Positions 9,398-18,712 are shown, counted from the first letter of the stretch. The stretch is 25,651 bases of DNA from Dictyocoela muelleri (GCA_016256075.1 SDVU01000029.1:1-25651); one strand, 5' to 3'. The notes: a model not told the origin generated them from the sequence alone. Made by a program: numbers and translations.

Positions 9398-9503
9398 ATT
9401 TAAAAGATATTTAAAAGTAAATCTAAAAGATATTTAAAAGATAATTAAAAGTAAATTTAAAAGATAATTAAAAGTAAATTTAAAAGATAATTAAAAGTAA
9501 AAA
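9394..9503. repeat. 23-bp tandem repeat at the NDC80 3' end
   Basis: TAAATTTAAAAGATAATTAA plus AAG recurs about four times, starting at the NDC80 stop codon, with a variant ATATTTAAAAG in the first copies. It fills most of the 200-base gap between the convergent NDC80 and ZPR1 genes and would lie in the NDC80 3' untranslated region. I see no separate terminator. Confidence 0.8.
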
Positions 9504-9595
9504 ATTTTATTATTACTTTTATTATCAACTTATTATTTTTAATAAACTCTTTTTATTACAAATCATTTTTAATATCCTTTATTTTTAATATAAAT

Positions 9596-10273
9596 TCACT
9601 TGACCCATTGATGATTTACCCTATCATCATTAAAGGCATTTAAATCGTCAATATCGAGATCTGCAAGTTTTTTGTTGATTTTACTAATCCTTGAATATCC
9701 TGTTTCATCGTAGATTTCCATCTTAAAATTAGAATTTTTAATCAGATAAATGATTTTTTGGATTGTTTTATAAACCTGAATTTTGACTTTATCTTCGGGA
9801 TTATCTTCTTTCAATCTTGAAATTTCATTGTCGAAGATTGGGAGATTGTCTTTTATATTGCTTATCAATTCATTATCACAATCAAGTCTGTAGTATTGAA
9901 CAATTTCATCGATTGCCTTTAAAAGCACACTCTCCACTACACAATGTATATTATCAATACTTTGGTATTCATAAAAAACGGACCCATCTTCATCAAAAAT
10001 TTTTAATGTAGACATTTTTGTCATTGAAACGTATCTTCCCAGATCTTCAGGTGTTTCTATATGTGCAGTTATCTTAATAGCACCATTAGGGTGTTTTTCC
10101 TGGAGCAGCTCGATACCCGTGCTGTTTTGGTTGCAATGATCGCAATAAATAGAAGTTAGTACCTGTGTTGGCTCATTAGGCGGTGTTATGTATAATATTC
10201 TTAATGTTGCATCTTTCTTGCAAGTTGAACATTTTGTTTTGTGTTCTTCGAATCTGCTGGTTATATCTGTCAT
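9596..10273 (-). CDS. ZPR1: ZPR1-type zinc-finger protein, single-domain form
   Basis: ZPR1 binds translation elongation factor eEF1A, helping its folding, and moves between cytoplasm and nucleus on growth signals. The zinc finger is exact for the family: C15-x2-C18-x25-C44-x2-C47, ending YCDHC. It is followed by the beta-rich ZPR1 domain (for example GAIKITAHIETPEDLGRYVS, then STLKIFDEDGSVFYEY, then a VESVLLKAIDEI helix). I chose the ATG at 10273 over an upstream ATG at 10297 because CCC lies directly before it, as at the other genes, giving 225 residues. Human and yeast ZPR1 carry two finger-plus-domain units (about 460-490 residues); only one is present here, with a short helical C-terminus. 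It runs convergent to NDC80. Confidence 0.92.
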   Translation of the reverse strand: MTDITSRFEEHKTKCSTCKKDATLRILYITPPNEPTQVLTSIYCDHCNQNSTGIELLQEKHPNGAIKITAHIETPEDLGRYVSMTKMSTLKIFDEDGSVFYEYQSIDNIHCVVESVLLKAIDEIVQYYRLDCDNELISNIKDNLPIFDNEISRLKEDNPEDKVKIQVYKTIQKIIYLIKNSNFKMEIYDETGYSRISKINKKLADLDIDDLNAFNDDRVNHQWVK

Positions 10274-10276
10274 GGG
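10274..10276 (-). promoter_or_regulatory. CCC start signal directly before the ZPR1 ATG
   Basis: On the minus strand the sequence reads AAAACCC-ATG-ACAGAT. The CCC abuts the second in-frame ATG and not the upstream one at 10297. This is the main reason for starting ZPR1 at 10273. Confidence 0.6.
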
Positions 10277-10664
10277 TTTTATTGTATTAAAAAACAAATT
10301 TTTAATAAAAAGTGATCAATAAATGCCGATTTTTATGGGCCTATCATGTCGTGGGACTATTAATGAATTAAGAATAAAATTTAATGAAAGATTTAATTGA
10401 GGATTAATTGATTAACAATAATTGTTTTTTTTGTGCCCACTCTTTAAATTCATCAATAAATTTTTTAAAACCATGTTATCATTCATTTTTTCAAACCCTT
10501 TATTTATAGTCGCTATTCGTAAAATAAAAACAATTTAAGAGGTTGTGTTAGGGTTAACTTTTTACATATAAATTTATTTACGATTTTAACAAGGCATTGA
10601 AAAAAAGGAGATTTCTTAAAAATGCTCCAAATTAGTATATCAATCAAATGTACTTTTTATAAAT

Positions 10665-11130
10665 GAAGAAAATACATTAAAAAAGATAAATTAATAGCAA
10701 GTGTTAATTATAAGGTCAGAGGTGAAAAATAAGGTCAGAGGGAAAAAATTTAAGGCAGTGATGAAAATTATAAAGGCGGATAAAAATTTAAATTTCCATG
10801 GATTTTTTAAATGTAAACTTATATAGCGAGTCAAAAAAGATCTTATAAATTTTTTATAAAGTTCTATTAGGGGATGGGTGCTTTTTATAAGATCCTGAAA
10901 AATTTAATGATAAAATTTTACCGTTTTTAATTTTTTCCCCATTTTTAAATTTAAAATTTAATCAATATTAAAATTTCACAGATGTTATCTACCGCAAAAT
11001 TCATATTAGAGTGACAAAAAAATTAAAAATTCTTCGCCAACTTATAAATATATCCCTCTATTTTATAATTAAATCTCACTAAATTTCCCATCCGGCCTTA
11101 TAATTAACTCTTGCCTGATTTCGCTAACAA
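10665..11130. repeat. Foldback element R1 with strand-skewed arms
   Basis: The left arm is G-rich with repeats of ATTATAAGGTCAGAGG and AAGGCGGATAAAAATT. The right arm is the C-rich complement (CCGGCCTTATAATTAACTC, TTCTTCGCCAACTTATAAA). The outermost match is AAGTGTTAATTATAAGG against AAGAGTTAATTATAAGG read from the other side. The centre holds CAGATGTTATCTACCGCAAA, which has a counterpart in a second copy near 23.3 kb. No coding sequence. The neighbouring 10300-10660 shows nothing I can name. Confidence 0.55.
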
Positions 11131-11259
11131 TTAAAAAATTAAGGGATTTCGGTGTATCAATCTGCTAAGATAGATATATACTATTGTTAAATTTTTAAAT
11201 AGTGATATAACTATAATAGATGATTTTTGGGGAATATGAAAATTTTTGAAAATTCAAGA

Positions 11260-11312
11260 CTAAAAAGTGTGATATCAATTGATTTTACAATTTTATATGT
11301 CTTTAGTCTTTT
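11260..11312. repeat. Short inverted repeat
   Basis: AAGACTAAAAAGTGTGATAT pairs imperfectly with ATATGTCTTTAGTCTTTTTT about 12 bases later, giving a hairpin with about 20-base arms. It lies in gene-free AT-rich DNA. The rest of 11130-11750 shows no coding signal or repeat I can support. Confidence 0.4.
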
Positions 11313-11759
11313 TTGGGCATTTTTATAAATTTTTACTTATAATTATGTGTTTTTTAAAAATGTATTGCAGCATGATTTTATAAATTTATTAATAATTTAA
11401 ACAGCGGTCGAATAAAATGTAAATTTATGAATATAATAATGCTTAATTAAATTTAATTAAATTTAAATAATTAATTAATGTCACATGTCACAATAAACCC
11501 ATAAAATGTTACAATAGATGTTTAAAAAAATTAATTTCGGATCTTGCGCTCTCTACATTGCTATATTAAATCTATACACTTTTTGCTAGATAGCCCTAAA
11601 TGAACAATAATTAGACATAAAAATCTACTCAAAAAATGATAATGTGGCGCACACAGTTGCCACCAAAAACATTTTAAAAAAAAATCAATTTTCATGTTAG
11701 ACGCCTGTTTAAAATTTAAAAAAAAACATCAAAATTATTTTATTAAAAATATGAGGTAA

Positions 11760-13252
11760 AAATTTGATCAAAAAGGTATAAAAGCAGCACATATCGTAAC
11801 CCCATGCACGAAGGATACGGTGAACATAACGAGTCAATAAAAAAATCCTAAAATCGTTTATAGTTAATAATTTTTTATTTGATAACCATTTAGGTTCGAA
11901 CCTCAGAATGAAGCAGAATATATTCGATTAAATGCATTAAAAGATCAACTGAAACTTCTGAACGTCAAAGAGATATAATTGCATCTGAAGTAGGAATAGT
12001 TTATACATCAATTAATGCTAATTTGGCATCAAAAAAAACTTTATTGATATAATAATAAGAAATAGGCGAATATAAAATTATGATGTTCAATATAATGATG
12101 ACATCAATAACACGATTGAAATGACATTCTCCAATGAGAAATTTTAGCTATTTGATTCTGCAATAAATAATCCTAATCGATATTTAATATTTTCAACCGA
12201 AACGCATCTCTCTTATTTAGAATATTCTGATAATTGGTATTGTGATGGGAAATTTTACAGGATTTTCCCTGAATTTAAACAAGTTTATACAATTATGCGA
12301 ATGATTGTCAATAATTCGTTTCATTAGTATACATTATAATGAAAAATAGATCAAAATCGGCTTATACCGAAGCATTTAATTATATATCAAAAAATCAATA
12401 AAAAGCTTCAATATATCACCATCGATTTTGAAATGGTATCATTTGCTAACCTTTCAGAAGTATTCATTAATTCATCAATTTCTAGTTGTTTTTTCATTTT
12501 TCTCAGATATTATTCCACAAAGTAAAAAAAGTAATTTGATAAGTATTATAAAACAAGTTAAAGTTTTAGAGATGCATTTCGAATGATACTTGTATTATCT
12601 TATGTTTCTTTAAAAAATATAAAGTTTGAGATTTAAAAACTTGATAATTTATTCAATATAAACTCAATGAGAGAAATACTATTAATTTGGAATGATTTTA
12701 AAAACGTTTATTGTCGTGATATATAAAATTTTGATAGAAAACCTAAGAATATTTTTGCTGTTAAATTTTGTTCGGTTTATAATAGAATTATTAATAATGT
12801 TCCCATCACCACTAATTGTTTAGAAGGTTGGCATCGTTCATTAAATAATAACTTTATTAAAGCGTATCTCAGCCTTTTAGAATTCGGTACTGAGTTTAAA
12901 AACAGCACGCCTCAGTAGACAACTATATAAATAGGATATTTTAAAAAAAGATAAAAGAATAACAAATGAAAATTATGAAATTATAAATTTTTTAAAAAAA
13001 TTATATAAAATATCCGAGTTTTCAATATTTAAAGGTTATTCCAAGTCTCTTGAAAATTAAGGATGATATCGATAAGAATTAATTAAATAATTTGATGATT
13101 GATTTATTACATGTTTAACTTGGTGTTTATTTTAGTTAATTTTAATTGTTTTTTAAATAAATTTTATGTTTACATAAAATTTATTAAATTTTAGGGGTTA
13201 TAGTTTTTAGACGAAAATCCGACAACTCGCTTAATTTGGAGAAGTTTTCGGA
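11760..13252 (+). mobile_element. MULE transposon copy 1, decayed transposase
   Basis: This is a Mutator-like element with a broken transposase of the FLYWCH-associated type. Segments seen in order: a linker with ETSERQRDIIAS near 11945; the first catalytic-region motif SDNWYCDGKFYRIFPEF near 12230; the second, TIDFEMVSFANLSEVF near 12420; and the C-terminal block TTNCLEGWHRSLNNNF near 12810. The order and spacing match copy 2 near 21-22 kb. The right end is a hairpin-like terminus (CCGACAACTCGC followed by GAAGTTTTCGG) at about 13219-13251. The left end is unclear because the N-terminal zinc-finger region is too worn. Several stops and frame changes interrupt the coding region, so it is not active. 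Confidence 0.85.
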
Positions 13253-13299
13253 TAGCCTTTAAAAAAAGGGTTTTAAAAAGGTTAAAATATAATTGTAAA

Positions 13300-13365
13300 A
13301 AATTTAAAGATTGAAAAAATAAGGGTCGAAAAAATAAGGGCCGATAAGATTTAAAGAGTAAAGGC
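13300..13365. repeat. Short G-skewed direct repeat
   Basis: GAAAAAATAAGGGTC is followed at once by GAAAAAATAAGGGCC and a weaker third copy. This is the first of a run of short-period, strand-skewed repeats that continues to about 14130. Confidence 0.5.
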
Positions 13366-13519
13366 TTAAAAATTAATTAATCGGGCGAATTTTAGTAGAA
13401 AATCTATAACCCTGTTAAAATATGTCGACAGCTCTATAAGTCTGAAAGAAATGTGTCTATAGATTTGAAAAATAGGTTTATGGCATGCAAAAATGGGCCA
13501 TAATTATGAATATTTTTGT

Positions 13520-13690
13520 AATTAGACTATGATAATGAAAAGAAGAGACTATAATAATGCAACGAAGAGACTGTAATAATGAAACGAATAGACTATAATA
13601 ATGAAACGAAAAGATTTATAATATTGAAACAAGGAGACTAAAATAATGCAACAATGGGGCTATAATAATGAAAAAGACAGACTTTAATAC
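13520..13690. repeat. Minisatellite 1 (about 21 bp, AGACTATAATAATGAAACGA)
   Basis: Seven or eight degenerate copies of AGACTATAATAATGAAACGA lie head to tail. It is purine-rich on the plus strand and non-coding. Confidence 0.8.
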
Positions 13691-13719
13691 ACAAAAACTA
13701 ATTATGTGTTAATCAAAAC

Positions 13720-13915
13720 CTAATTGGGTGTCGATAAAAATGCAATTTGGTCTCAATAAAAATGCAATGTGGTGTCAACAAAAATGTAATTTTATAGTGT
13801 CAATAAAAATGAAATGTGGTGTCAATAAAAATGCAGTGTTGTGTCAATAAAAATGCAATGTGGTATCAATAAAAATGCAATTTGATGTCAATAAATATGC
13901 AATGCTTTTCAATAA
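13720..13915. repeat. Minisatellite 2 (about 22 bp, GTGTCAATAAAAATGCAATG)
   Basis: About nine degenerate copies of GTGTCAATAAAAATGCAATG plus TG. It follows minisatellite 1 within 30 bases but has a different unit of almost the same length. Confidence 0.85.
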
Positions 13916-13934
13916 AAATAAAATATTTTTTATA

Positions 13935-14130
13935 ACTTTATGAAAATTTGTCTATAACTCTGGGAAAATAAGTCTATAACATTTGGAAATGTGTCTATAA
14001 CTCTGGGAAAATGTGTCACTATTTTGGGAAAATGTGTCTATAACTCTGAGAAAATATGTCTATATCTTTAGAAAAATGTTTCTATAACTTTAGGAAAATA
14101 TGTCTACAACTTTGGGAAAATGTATCTTTA
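13935..14130. repeat. Minisatellite 3 (about 24 bp, GTCTATAACTCTGGGAAAAT)
   Basis: Eight or so copies of GTCTATAACTCTGGGAAAAT plus a short spacer. Related single copies occur upstream near 13400-13460 (for example GTCTATAGATTTGAAAAA), so the array may once have been wider. Confidence 0.85.
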
Positions 14131-14177
14131 AAAATGAAACACTGTAATCATTATAAAAGAAATTAAATAATAATAAA

Positions 14178-14802
14178 ATGATTATAGCACAATTAGCCAG
14201 ATTCGCAGTTCGCTTAATTCTCAATTCGCATAATTATAAATTCTTATAAAAAATTAAAAAAATCGTGATAAAAAATGCATAATTATTTTTAGAACCCGAG
14301 TGAGAAAAATAAAATAACGATTCTCAAGGTGTTATATTTATAGGCTGGATACTTAGAAGGTACAAATGTCACTGTAAATGCACTTAAAGAGTACGAAAAA
14401 CTCTATGTAAGCAAAATAAAATTCAAATAGTTATTATCTTTCAACATAATAAGGCATAAAAAATAGATATCTTATAAGGCTTTATGAGCTTTATTAAATT
14501 TTTAATTTTATAATTTAGTTAATATTTATCCTAGGCATTTTTTATTAATCGGTTAATCTTCATAGTTTAAATTTTGGTGGCCTGAAATATCATCTTTAAA
14601 ATAAAAAAATATCACATATTTTGATTAAAAGACTATTAAATAGTTAAAACCTAAAAATAATATTTTTTTTATTTTTTATATCTATTCCAAAATATCAAAA
14701 CGAAATCATTTATATTTTTATAATTATTAAATTTTTTATTTCTCTAGGTGAATTGCGAATCGTGCGAGGTGAGAATCGGGCGAATTGGCACAACATGAAA
14801 AA
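14178..14802. mobile_element. About 620-bp element with 45-bp terminal inverted repeats
   Basis: The left end (GCACAATTAGCCAGATTCGC, then AGTTCGCTTAATTCTCAATT) matches the reverse complement of the right end (GTGCCAATTCGCCCGATTCT, then CACCTCGCACGATTCGCAAT) at perhaps two thirds of positions over 45 bases. Iterated TTCGC blocks occur inside both ends. The interior is AT-rich with no transposase visible, so this is a non-autonomous DNA transposon of unknown superfamily. Confidence 0.6.
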
Positions 14803-14985
14803 AAAATATCATATTGTAAATAAAAATTTATTTAAGATTAGAAAAAAATTGGTGAACATCCAATAATGCATTTTAATAATCATCTCAACATAATATATCA
14901 ATATTTATTGATAAAAATATAACCTTTTTCTAAGTATTTCTTGTTGATTTCGAATTTTACCATTATTCTTTGTTCGATATTATGT

Positions 14986-15010
14986 CGCGCGTCCATCGCG
15001 CGTTTTTTTT
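14986..15010 (+). terminator. GC hairpin followed by T8 (terminator-shaped)
   Basis: CGCGCG-TCCAT-CGCGCG is followed by eight T residues. Such a pure CG stem is unusual in roughly 80% AT DNA, and the stem-plus-T-run shape is that of an intrinsic or RNA polymerase III type stop. No gene is seen upstream that would need it, so function is unproven. It lies 19 bases before a MITE. Confidence 0.3.
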
Positions 15011-15028
15011 AAAAAATAATTTTAAAAA

Positions 15029-15162
15029 GAATATTGGGATCTAGACTGTTTTTTTCCCTATTTCCATTTTAGGCCCTTTTCCCTTCCATTTTTATAATGA
15101 TTTAAGTTGTATATCCGGTTTTTCCCTCCAATGGGGGAAAAACAGTCTAGATCCGAATATTT
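15029..15162. mobile_element. 134-bp MITE with 22-29 bp terminal inverted repeats
   Basis: The ends GGATCTAGACTGTTTTTTTC and GGGAAAAACAGTCTAGATCC are reverse complements apart from T-run length. The match extends outwards through AATATT on each side, which may be a target duplication, though it is self-complementary and therefore ambiguous. The core is 80-90 bases and non-coding. Confidence 0.8.
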
Positions 15163-15246
15163 ATCAATCGAACCTCGGTAAATCTGCTAAAAAACTATAT
15201 TATGAACATACTTGATGAAATGATTTATAATTAAAAAAATTAATAT

Positions 15247-15590
15247 AAATATTTCGGTTCTGAAAGATTCAGCCACGCCCTATTTTTTAGAAAATCACAA
15301 TCATTAAGAGTAAATTAAATGATTCCTATTTGTAATAAGCGTAAAATAACGAATTATTTTCTTCAGATATAATAATATATTTTCTGTAGCTATATACGGA
15401 AGTTTCTAAAAATTATCGCTCTGCGGAATTTTTGGAAACTTTCATATATAGCTACAGAAAATATATTATTATATTTAATGATAACTCATGATTTTGCGAT
15501 TAATATAAAGTAAAATCATTTAATTTTTTGTTACAGATGGCGATTTTCTGAAAAATAGGGTGTGGTTAAGTCCTTATAGAACCAATATTT
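15247..15590. mobile_element. Palindromic element A1
   Basis: This is an inverted repeat of about 344 bases. Its ends carry GGTTCTGAAAGATTCAGCCA and the approximate complement of the same. Inner arm blocks include CCCTATTTTTTAGAAAATC, TAATATATTTTCTGTAGCTA and their complements. The second copy, A2, is at 16.5-16.9 kb, diverged but collinear. Non-coding; MITE-like. Confidence 0.85.
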
Positions 15591-15711
15591 CCTAGTGAAT
15601 TAAAATTTATGAGCTATTTAATTTTAAAGATTTGCAAATATGAATCAGTATAAATTATATTGTATATAAAAAAAATATCGATTAATATGGTAAAAATTTG
15701 GCACTAACCCG

Positions 15712-15980
15712 CTTTGGGCCGTCTAGAAATTGAAGATGGCTATAAATCGAAATAATAACCAATATACCAAATATTTTGCTGTTCTATAATTCCGTATTAG
15801 TTTTTTCAAATTAATGAAATATTCGTACCTTTTCCTAATTTAGCAAAAGAAATTAGGATAAAGTATAAATATTTTATTAATTTTGAAAAACTAAGCCGGG
15901 ATTATAGAACAGCAAAATATTTGGTATAAATGTTATTACTTCGGTTACTAGCCATCTTCAATTTCACGTCGGCCCTAAAG
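15712..15980. mobile_element. Palindromic element B1
   Basis: A foldback of about 269 bases. The ends are CTTTGGGCCGTCTAGAAATT and CACGTCGGCCCTAAAG, and the arms include ACCAAATATTTTGCTGTTCT and its complement. The second copy, B2, lies on the other side of element C. Non-coding. Confidence 0.85.
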
Positions 15981-16253
15981 AGAATAACAAGTTAAACCTA
16001 TATAAAAAATTCAAGTTTATATATTTATTTAATCTATTTAAAAAAGAGAGAATGTAAAAAATGTAAAGATATTTGTTTTCTCCACATCACTTTATACATG
16101 GGAGATATCTTATGAATAATTTTAACCGCTGTCTAAAATGATGTGGAAATTATAAATATATCTATCTTTTTCATTTTATCTTTATTTTAAATATATTAAA
16201 TAAGTAATATAAACTTAAATTTTTTATATAGGTTTAACTTGTTATTCTCTTTG
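15978..16253. mobile_element. Palindromic element C, centre of the A-B-C-B-A chain
   Basis: The ends AAGAGAATAACAAGTTAAAC and GTTTAACTTGTTATTCTCTT are exact complements, and pairing continues through TATATAAAAAATTCAAGTTT on the left arm. The middle contains CCACATCA and its complement TGATGTGG. It overlaps the ends of B1 and B2 by a few bases, so the C ends and the inner B ends are shared. Confidence 0.88.
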
Positions 16254-16516
16254 GGACAATCTTAAAATTGACGATGGCTATAAACCGAAATAACAACCGA
16301 ATACCAAATATTTTTCTGTTTAATAATATTGGATTAGTTTAAAAATTAGTCATATATTTATACTTTTTCCTAATTTGACAAAGCCGAATGAAGAGAAGGT
16401 ATAAATATTTGACTAATTTAAAAAACTAATTATGGATTATTAAACTACAAAAGATTTATAATATAGCGGTTATTATTTCGGTTTATACCCATCTTCAATT
16501 TCACGTCGCTCTAAAG
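16249..16516. mobile_element. Palindromic element B2
   Basis: The second B copy: CTTTGGGACAATCTTAAAAT at one end and CACGTCGCTCTAAAG at the other. Inner blocks match B1 (GATGGCTATAAACCGAAATA, TTTATACTTTTTCCTAATTT). It is as diverged from B1 as its own two arms are from each other. Confidence 0.85.
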
Positions 16517-16526
16517 GGTGTTAGTA

Positions 16527-16861
16527 CCAAAAATTTTAGTTCTACAACGAGCCCTATATTTTTTAGAAATTCACATCCATTCGAGGAAATTAAATAATTA
16601 GATTTGTAAATAAGTGTAAGATCGCGAGTTATTTTCAGATATAATAATATTTTTTTTTGCTATATATAGAAGCTTTAAAAATTTTCATAAATCGTAATTT
16701 TTTTAACATTTATATATAGCCACAGAGAGTATATTATTTTATCTAAAGATAATTCATGGTGATACGCTTATTTCCATTAAGAATCATTTAATTTCCTCTT
16801 ACGAATGGCGAATTTCTAAAAAATAGAGGTGGCTAAGTCGTTGTAGAACTAAATTTTTGTT
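16527..16861. mobile_element. Palindromic element A2
   Basis: The second A copy. The ends are AAAAATTTTAGTTCTACAAC and GTTGTAGAACTAAATTTTTG. The core block AAATAAGTGTAAGATCGCGA and the sequence around CTATATATAGAAGC match A1 collinearly. Its right end lies about 110 bases from the HEI10 stop codon. Confidence 0.85.
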
Positions 16862-16971
16862 TTTATTATTGAATGCTCCTGTAATTCAAATTAATTTATT
16901 TTGTTATTTTTTTTAAAACTGACTTAAAATAACTTTATAAATAAAAATGCACATAATACATTTTATTCAAA

Positions 16972-17532
16972 TCACTCATCATCACCATTAAAACGCAATA
17001 TTGTTTTTGAATTACCATTTTTATACCTCAACCTCTCAACATCTCTTATAGCATTCTGATATTGTTTAGTTTTATCAGATAATAAAACACTTAAATCATA
17101 ATTATATTCCTTTTCTTTCTCCAATTTCTGCTCTAACTTTTCAATTGTACTTTTGAAATTCATTTTTTCTATTTCAAATTTATTTCTTTGAAGCATAAAA
17201 TTCTGATTCATCTTTTGTTGAGCATTTTCGGCCCTCTCTTGAATAACATTAGCAATTGTAATTTCTTGCTCACACTGATAAAGCCAGAATGATAAGGCTT
17301 TTTGAGCCGACTCAAAAATCTCTTCAGGGGGGTATCCTAATAAACATGGAGGCAAATCTAAAGACTTTGATATCATTTCACGGTCTTTTATAAATGATTT
17401 ACATGCAATGCATAAATTCATGCGCTGGATTTGTGTTGCACAAATTCCACAGAAAACATGCGAACATGGGGTTATGTAGATCTTTTTATGTGCATCTTCT
17501 CTACACTTGAGATTGTTGCATTTTAGAAACAT
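16972..17532 (-). CDS. HEI10: HEI10/CCNB1IP1-type RING protein of meiotic crossing over
   Basis: HEI10 (CCNB1IP1 in animals) is a RING-finger ubiquitin/SUMO ligase that collects at chromosome sites and marks future crossovers; it belongs to the Zip3/RNF212 group. In 186 residues the features run in family order. First is the RING with C5, C10, C23, H25, C28, C31, C41 and C44, whose spacing CNNLKC, CSHVFC and CIAC matches human CNYRKC, CSHIFC and CPAC. Next is the linker LDLPPCLLGYPPEEIF with ALSFWLYQ (human ALAFWTYQ). Then comes a coiled coil at about 95-160 and a final block SDKTKQYQNAIRDVERLR, matching the human RNRQYQKLQGLYDSLRLR. The length is about two thirds of human CCNB1IP1 (277). The start follows CCC directly. 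Confidence 0.9.
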   Translation of the reverse strand: MFLKCNNLKCREDAHKKIYITPCSHVFCGICATQIQRMNLCIACKSFIKDREMISKSLDLPPCLLGYPPEEIFESAQKALSFWLYQCEQEITIANVIQERAENAQQKMNQNFMLQRNKFEIEKMNFKSTIEKLEQKLEKEKEYNYDLSVLLSDKTKQYQNAIRDVERLRYKNGNSKTILRFNGDDE

Positions 17533-17535
17533 GGG
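17533..17535 (-). promoter_or_regulatory. CCC start signal directly before the HEI10 ATG
   Basis: The minus strand reads ATACCC-ATG-TTTCTA. This is the same arrangement as ZPR1 and a shorter version of that before NDC80 and the large anchored protein. Confidence 0.55.
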
Positions 17536-17856
17536 TATTAACGTTTATTTAATTTGATGAGATGCTTTAAAATATATTCTAACAAACAAAATTTATATTA
17601 AGAGTGTTATTATAAATATTTATCCATATAAGTTAGATTCATTTAACTGACTATTAAATTTGTTTTATGATTTATTGAACTTCTTCTAAAGATAATGATT
17701 AGTCAACATAAACTTTTAATAAAGATGACAATATAATTAAATATTAAAAATTGATTTCAGTAGATTAGAGTATTATTATGATTTTATAAAAGTGATATTT
17801 TTTAAAAATAGTTATAAAAATGGTTATAATAATGATTTTTATAAATTTTTAAAAAG

Positions 17857-17922
17857 TTAAGCATACTAACTTATGTTTATAAAATTTTATAAAATATGAG
17901 GTTGCCTAAAGTAAGTATGTTA
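17857..17922. repeat. Short inverted repeat in a gene-free stretch
   Basis: AAGCATACTAACTTA pairs imperfectly with TAAAGTAAGTATGTT about 35 bases further on. The surrounding 17540-18240 is about 80% A+T; I see no gene, remnant or RNA in it. Confidence 0.4.
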
Positions 17923-18249
17923 AAAGTATGTATTTTCTTTAATAAATGAATTTATAATTGAAATAAGTATATATAAATACTTGAAATATTCATAATTGCA
18001 ATACGCCCACAATCTAAAAAATACGTAGGATTTTTAAAATTTTAATTATCATTGAAAATTTCTTAATAAAAATAAAGAAAATTAATAAACATATAATAAT
18101 GAACTTATAAGACAATGTTTTGAATATTATTTATTTAAGGATAATAAAAAATTACTTTAAAAACTGGTAATATTCATCATCTCTATATTGATTTGGATTA
18201 CACAAAATTTTTTAAATAACATGCTTTTTATTTGTGTAATTTTAATTCC

Positions 18250-18712
18250 ATGTGACATTACATGCTGACAATATTCATAGCTGCCAACCCGGTGAGTTGT
18301 ATCCAACCATAGGCTTTAGACCTTTTTATCTTGGTTTCCCGATTATACGTCCATCCTAAGCTATACAAAAACCTAGCTGTATACGAGATTTCCGTTTTAT
18401 CAATGACACAGCAAGATACAGGGAATTAATGGCCTTTTCATGATTTTTTATTATTTATTTTCACTGCTTATTTTGCATAGATGCGTCACCGCACTCATCT
18501 TACACCTAGGAGAGTCGCCCCTATTCTTTTTAATATTGGGCCAAGTCTTAATTCGCTATATCACACCGAAAAAACGTATATTATAATCATATTTTTTTAG
18601 TTTTTAACCACTTAATCACAAATATTTAATAAAGTGACTTAAAATAATTCAAACCGCGATATTTAAATTTTACATTCAAAATTGTTAACCACTGAGCTAT
18701 GTGGCCCGTAAA
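18250..18712 (-). mobile_element. SINE-like element S1, full length, tRNA-like head
   Basis: Read on the minus strand, it opens with GGGCCACATAGCTCAGTGGT, which contains a polymerase III A box (TAGCTCAGTGG) at about 18690-18700. A B-box-like GGTTTGAATT lies about 40 bases later (18647-18656). After a 60-base AT linker comes a body of about 340 bases shared with copies S2 and S3. The shared blocks include ATAATATAC, GATGAGTGCGGTGACGCAT, CATTGATAAAACGGAAAT, a CAGCTAGG block, GGTCTAAAG and CAGCTATGAATATTGTCAGC. The head lacks a good acceptor stem, so it is tRNA-derived and not a working tRNA. No protein is encoded. Confidence 0.7.
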
